Assembly: GCF_003857055.1 (NCBI RefSeq)
Contig: NZ_QGSZ01000216.1
Coordinates: forward strand, 1-55,349
Source of the DNA: Micromonospora inaquosa
GTDB lineage: Bacteria; Actinomycetota; Actinomycetes; Mycobacteriales; Micromonosporaceae
DNA: 55,349 nt
Direction: 5' to 3'
Shown here: piece after piece, positions 52,183-55,349 of the stretch
How the letters are laid out: the number at the start of each line of letters is the position of its first letter
Numbering within the stretch: the stretch's first letter is position 1
Translations under genes and position numbers: made by a program
Notes under the pieces: generated by a model
Database searches by the model: none
What the model was told of the DNA's origin: nothing
The model's input: only the letters and a program-made list of their open reading frames with translations

Positions 52183-53445
52183 TCAGCCAGCGGTCTCCGC
52201 GGGCACCCGCTCCTGACCGCCGTCGTTCTTCTTGGCGTCCGGCTTGGCAGCCGGAGCGGCCTGCGCCGGCATTCCGGGAACGATGCCGGCGAGCCCGGAG
52301 AGCATCTGACCCAACTGCGAGGTGACCGCGTCCTTCTGCCGGGTGAGGTCCTCGACCTCGCGGCGGGCGGCCTGCGTGGTCAGCTCCGCCTCGGTGCGAG
52401 CCTCGGTGAGCAGACGCTGCGACTCGGCCTTCGCCTCGTTGAGGGTCTTCTCCGAGTGGGCCTTGGCCTTGTCGACCGTCTCGGCGGCGTTGCGCTCCGA
52501 CTCGACCCGCCGCGCCTCGGCGCGCTGCTCGATCTCCTTGGCCCGCTCCTGCGCGGCCCGGGCCCGCTGCTCAGCCTCGCTGACCATCTTCTGGGTCTGC
52601 GCGACCTGGGCGGCGTGGCGCTCGGACTCCTCGCGCTCGGCCTTCTCCCGCCGCTCGGCCAGCTGAAGCTCGAGGGCCTGGAGGTCCTTGTCGCGCTTGT
52701 CGCGCGCATCGGTGAGCAGCTTGGTCGCCTCGGCGCGCTTCTCCTCAGCTTCGCGGGCGGCCTTCGCCCGCTGCTGGGTGATCTCCCGCTCGGCGGTGGC
52801 CCGGAGGGTGGCGACCTCACGCTCGACGGTCGACTTCAGCTCGGCCACCTCGTGGGCGGTGACGGTACGCAGCTGCTTGGTCTCACGGTCGGCGTCGGCG
52901 CGCAGCGTGTCAGCCTCGCGACGGGCCTGCACCCGGACCTCGGCGGCCTCGCGCTCGGCGGCCGTGCGCAGGTTGCCCGCCTCACGCTCCGCGCTCGCCT
53001 TCATGGCCGCGGCTTCGGCGCGGGCCTTGTCGGTGATCTCGCGGGCTTCGAGGCGGGCGGCGGAGAGGATGCCCTCGGACTCGCGCTTGGCCTCGTTGCG
53101 GTGGTCGTTGGCCTGCTCCTCGGCGAGCCGGAGGATCTGCTCAACGCGGGTGCCGAGCCCGGAGAGGGTGGGCCGGCTGTTCTCTTCGAGCTGCTTGTTC
53201 GTGTCGGTGAGCTTCTGCTCCAGCGCACTCATGCGCTGCTCGGCCTGGCGGAGCCGACGCTGGGCGTCGTTCATCCGCTGCTCGGCCTCGGCACGGGCCT
53301 GCTCGGACTGGGTCAGCGCGGCGGTCATCCGGCCGAGGAAGTCGTCGACCTGATGAGTGTTGTATCCGCGCAGGCCAACGGTGAAATCTGGCTGCGAGTT
53401 CGCGTTATCGAAGAACGCGAGAGGGGAGGACTGCTGCTGGGGCAT
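52183..53445 (-). CDS. FilP-like coiled-coil protein with DivIVA-like N-terminus, 420 aa
   Basis: Predicted filament-forming scaffold. Residues about 18-40 carry a DivIVA-type motif (DFTVGLRGYNTHQVDDFLGR), followed by an uninterrupted Ala/Glu/Arg coiled coil (about 45-380) and a short Ala/Pro/Lys tail. Streptomyces FilP is about 310 residues, has the same composition, and is also encoded beside a longer coiled-coil protein. ATG 53445 is chosen: no ribosome-binding site is visible, but an AGTATG -10-like box lies close by, so the mRNA may be leaderless. Older annotation of this family as cellulose-binding is not supported by the sequence. Confidence 0.8.
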   Translation of the reverse strand: MPQQQSSPLAFFDNANSQPDFTVGLRGYNTHQVDDFLGRMTAALTQSEQARAEAEQRMNDAQRRLRQAEQRMSALEQKLTDTNKQLEENSRPTLSGLGTRVEQILRLAEEQANDHRNEAKRESEGILSAARLEAREITDKARAEAAAMKASAEREAGNLRTAAEREAAEVRVQARREADTLRADADRETKQLRTVTAHEVAELKSTVEREVATLRATAEREITQQRAKAAREAEEKRAEATKLLTDARDKRDKDLQALELQLAERREKAEREESERHAAQVAQTQKMVSEAEQRARAAQERAKEIEQRAEARRVESERNAAETVDKAKAHSEKTLNEAKAESQRLLTEARTEAELTTQAARREVEDLTRQKDAVTSQLGQMLSGLAGIVPGMPAQAAPAAKPDAKKNDGGQERVPAETAG

Positions 53446-53745
53446 TGGGACATACTGGCAGACGCCCCAGGGTGCTTCGCAAGAGCGGTGGGAAGCTTTC
53501 ATGCCCTCTTTACATGGTCAACTCCCGCGATCGGCGAGGTTGGACCAATCGGCGATCTTGGCAGGTCCCGGCGGGTCGGACACCACGCAGCGTGACGCGG
53601 AAAAGGGCCCCGGGGGTTACCCGAGGCCCTTTGTTCGATCCGGGTGGCTTATCCGCTAATGGGGGCGGAAGAACAATGAACGATCATCGCAATGGCCATC
53701 CGGCGCTCCGCCGTCCGGCCGGGGCCCCGCAACCGGTCGCGCCGG
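53446..53745. other. 300 base gap between the FilP-like gene and ccr
   Basis: Holds the FilP-like upstream region (53446-53590) and the ccr terminator (53602-53632). No frame in it looks coding. Confidence 0.6.
53602..53632 (-). terminator. Terminator of ccr
   Basis: AAAGGGCC and GGCCCTTT pair (8 bp, then a mismatch and four more pairs) around GGTTA. On the minus strand the stem is followed by TTTTCC, giving the T tract for transcripts coming from ccr. Confidence 0.65.
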
Positions 53746-55200
53746 TCAGTGACCGCGGAACCGGTTGATCGCGTCCTCGTGCCGGGCCCGTAACTCCCCG
53801 TCGCGTACGCCCAGCCCGTCGGTGGGCGCGAGGCAGCGCACGCCGACCTTGCCCTGGTGGGCGTTGCGGTGCACCTCGTACGCGGCCTGGCCGGTCTGCT
53901 CCAGGGGGTAGGTGCGGGACACCGTCGGGTGCACCTTGCCGAGCGCGACCAGGCGGTTGGCCTGCCACGCCTCGTGATAGTTGGCGAAGTGACTGCCGAC
54001 GATCCGCTTGAGGTGCATCCACAGGTAGCGGTTGTCGTACTGGTGCTGGAAGCCGCTGGTGGAGGCGCAGGTGACGATGGTCCCGCCGCGCCGGGCCACG
54101 TAGACGCTGGCGCCGAACGTCTCCCGACCCGGGTGCTCGAACACGATGTCCGGGTCTTCGCCGCTGGTCAGTTCGCGGATCCGCTCGCCGAGGCGCCGCC
54201 ACTCGTCCGGGTCCTGGGTCTCCTCGTCCTTCCAGAAGCGGAAGCCCTCGGCGGCCCGATCGATGACCAGCTCCGCGCCCATCCTGCGGCACAGCTCGGC
54301 CTTCTCCGGTGAGGACACCACGCAGACCGGGATCGCGCCGCCGTTGAGCGCCATCTGGGTGGCGTACCCGCCGAGGCCGCCGGACGCGCCCCAGATCAGC
54401 ACCACGTCGCCCTGTTTCATGTTGGCGCCGTGGTGCGAGACGAGCTGCCGGTACGCGGTGGAGTTGACCAGCCCGGGGCTGGCCGCCTCCTCCCAGCTCA
54501 GGTGCCGCGGCTTGGGCATCAGTTGGTTGGCCTTGACCACGGCCAGCTCGGCCAGCCCGCCGAAGTTGGTCTCGAAGCCCCAGATTCGCTGCTGCGGGTC
54601 GAGCATGGTGTCGTCGTGTCCGGCCGCGTCCTCCAACTCGACGGAGAGGCAGTGCGCGACCACCTCGTCGCCGGGCGCCCAGCGGGTCACCCCGGGGCCG
54701 GTGCGCAGCACCACGCCCGCCGCGTCCGAGCCGACCACGTGGTACGGCAGGTCGTGCCGGCGGGTCAGCTCGGAGACCCGGCCGTAGCGTTCCAGGAACC
54801 GGAAGGTGGACACCGGCTCGAAGATGCTGGTCCACACCGTGTTGTAGTTGATCGCGCTGGCCATCACCGCGATCAGCGCCTCGCCCGGCGCCAGCTCCGG
54901 CGTCGGCACCTCCTGCACGTGCAGCGCCTTGCGCGGGTCCTTGTCCCGGGTGGCCATGCCGTCGAACATCCGGGCCTCCTCGGCGCGGACGACCACGCCC
55001 CGGTAGGTCTCCGGTACGGGCAGCCCGGCGACGCCGGCGAGTTCGCGGTCCGGATCGTTCGATTCCTCCGCCGCCATGATCGCTTCGAGGATGTCCTGCA
55101 CGGTGACCTCCGGTTCGTCCACACCCGCGCGGGCCCGGGTGCTGCCATCGTCGGCGCCGGTGGGCACGACCGCCATGTCGGCATTCGACACATCCGGCAC
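53746..55200 (-). CDS. ccr: Crotonyl-CoA carboxylase/reductase, 484 aa
   Basis: Reductive carboxylation of crotonyl-CoA with NADPH and CO2 to (2S)-ethylmalonyl-CoA, the key step of the ethylmalonyl-CoA pathway and a source of polyketide extender units. Medium-chain dehydrogenase fold with no zinc ligands. The NADP loop is WGASGGLGGYATQMA; FEHPGRETFGASVYVARRGG and HFANYHEAWQANRL are typical of Ccr. Length is longer than ordinary quinone oxidoreductases, as expected. GTG 55200 has AGGAG upstream. The operator shared with meaA lies 27-40 bases before the start. A terminator follows the gene. Confidence 0.95.
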   Translation of the reverse strand: MPDVSNADMAVVPTGADDGSTRARAGVDEPEVTVQDILEAIMAAEESNDPDRELAGVAGLPVPETYRGVVVRAEEARMFDGMATRDKDPRKALHVQEVPTPELAPGEALIAVMASAINYNTVWTSIFEPVSTFRFLERYGRVSELTRRHDLPYHVVGSDAAGVVLRTGPGVTRWAPGDEVVAHCLSVELEDAAGHDDTMLDPQQRIWGFETNFGGLAELAVVKANQLMPKPRHLSWEEAASPGLVNSTAYRQLVSHHGANMKQGDVVLIWGASGGLGGYATQMALNGGAIPVCVVSSPEKAELCRRMGAELVIDRAAEGFRFWKDEETQDPDEWRRLGERIRELTSGEDPDIVFEHPGRETFGASVYVARRGGTIVTCASTSGFQHQYDNRYLWMHLKRIVGSHFANYHEAWQANRLVALGKVHPTVSRTYPLEQTGQAAYEVHRNAHQGKVGVRCLAPTDGLGVRDGELRARHEDAINRFRGH

Positions 55201-55226
55201 CGGTCGCGCTCCTGTGGGGCCGGACG

Positions 55227-55240
55227 TTACTGAACGGTAG
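55227..55240 (-). promoter_or_regulatory. Putative operator at the ccr promoter
   Basis: TTACTGAACGGTAG on the plus strand, 13 of 14 identical to the meaA site, overlapping a TAACGT -10 candidate (55224-55229, minus strand). It ends 27 bases upstream of the ccr GTG. Confidence 0.6.
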
Positions 55241-55289
55241 CTAGGCCGGGAAGTCCTCTGTGAAAAACTGCATCCGCCGATGCGTGAAG

Positions 55290-55349
55290 GTGTCTAACCA
55301 CCCCGCCAACCGCGCACGTCAGTGCGCGGTTGGCGGGGTGGTTAGACAC
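55290..55349. repeat. Perfect 60 bp palindrome at the right edge of the window
   Basis: 28-base arms (55290-55317 and 55322-55349; the left arm begins GTGTCTAACCACCCCGCCAA) with no mismatch and a GTCA loop. It lies upstream of ccr, so it is not its terminator; it could end a gene beyond the window. The exact coincidence with the window end may mean the sequence was cut or assembled up to this hairpin. Confidence 0.9.

Overview
This is a GC-rich actinobacterial chromosome segment. My best guess is a Micromonospora-like member of the Micromonosporaceae; that is inference from codon use, protein style and gene order, not a database result. Most of the window is core chromosome. The order thrB-rho-rpmE-prfA-prmC-tsaC(Sua5)-LMW-PTP-glyA-atp, then DUF2550, pduO/murA and nucS, matches as I remember it the arrangement in Streptomyces and Mycobacterium. 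I see no rRNA, tRNA, CRISPR array, insertion sequence or prophage.

Layout. 1-2055: a deacetylase cut by the window edge and an MFS exporter. 2121-5578: homoserine kinase and Rho, which carries a long Arg/Asp/Glu-rich repeat insert. 5773-9261: a large secreted two-enzyme protein (phosphodiester glycosidase plus metallophosphatase). 9334-10230: a T4-type polynucleotide kinase/phosphatase. 10506-15807: translation genes (L31, RF1, PrmC, Sua5) with a GGDEF gene set among them and a tyrosine phosphatase at the end. 15914-20824: a class A PBP, an SDR/DUF2867 protein and glyA. 20817-30528: the F-type ATP synthase cluster. In it atpC is cut off from atpD by a strong terminator and an LCP-family cell-wall gene, and it has its own promoter. 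30988-33001: divergent cobalamin adenosyltransferase and MurA, the latter with Asp in place of the catalytic Cys.

33100-45729 and 53746-55200 hold the most coherent metabolic theme. The genes are a 3-hydroxybutyryl-CoA dehydrogenase, ethylmalonyl-CoA mutase (meaA), a fused double 3-hydroxyacyl-CoA dehydrogenase and crotonyl-CoA carboxylase/reductase (ccr). They encode successive steps of the ethylmalonyl-CoA route from acetoacetyl-CoA, although they lie up to 22 kb apart on both strands. All four carry a very similar 14-17 bp site (core CGTTCAGT, nearly palindromic TTACTGAACGGTAA at meaA and ccr) just upstream of the start and on or next to a -10 box. I read this as one regulator controlling a scattered regulon. 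The nearby adenosyltransferase would supply the B12 cofactor that MeaA needs.

45895-55349: a zinc-motif protein, a hydrolase, an AI-2E family permease with a probable 53-residue small protein upstream, an AbiEi/DUF559 endonuclease-like gene framed by two near-identical 45-47 bp palindromes, and two coiled-coil proteins resembling the polar cytoskeleton proteins Scy and FilP. The window ends on a perfect 60 bp palindrome. Several genes (thrB, glyA, meaA, nucS, the aldehyde dehydrogenase, possibly the zinc-motif gene) show a TANNNT box 6-8 bases before the start codon, the signature of leaderless mRNAs.
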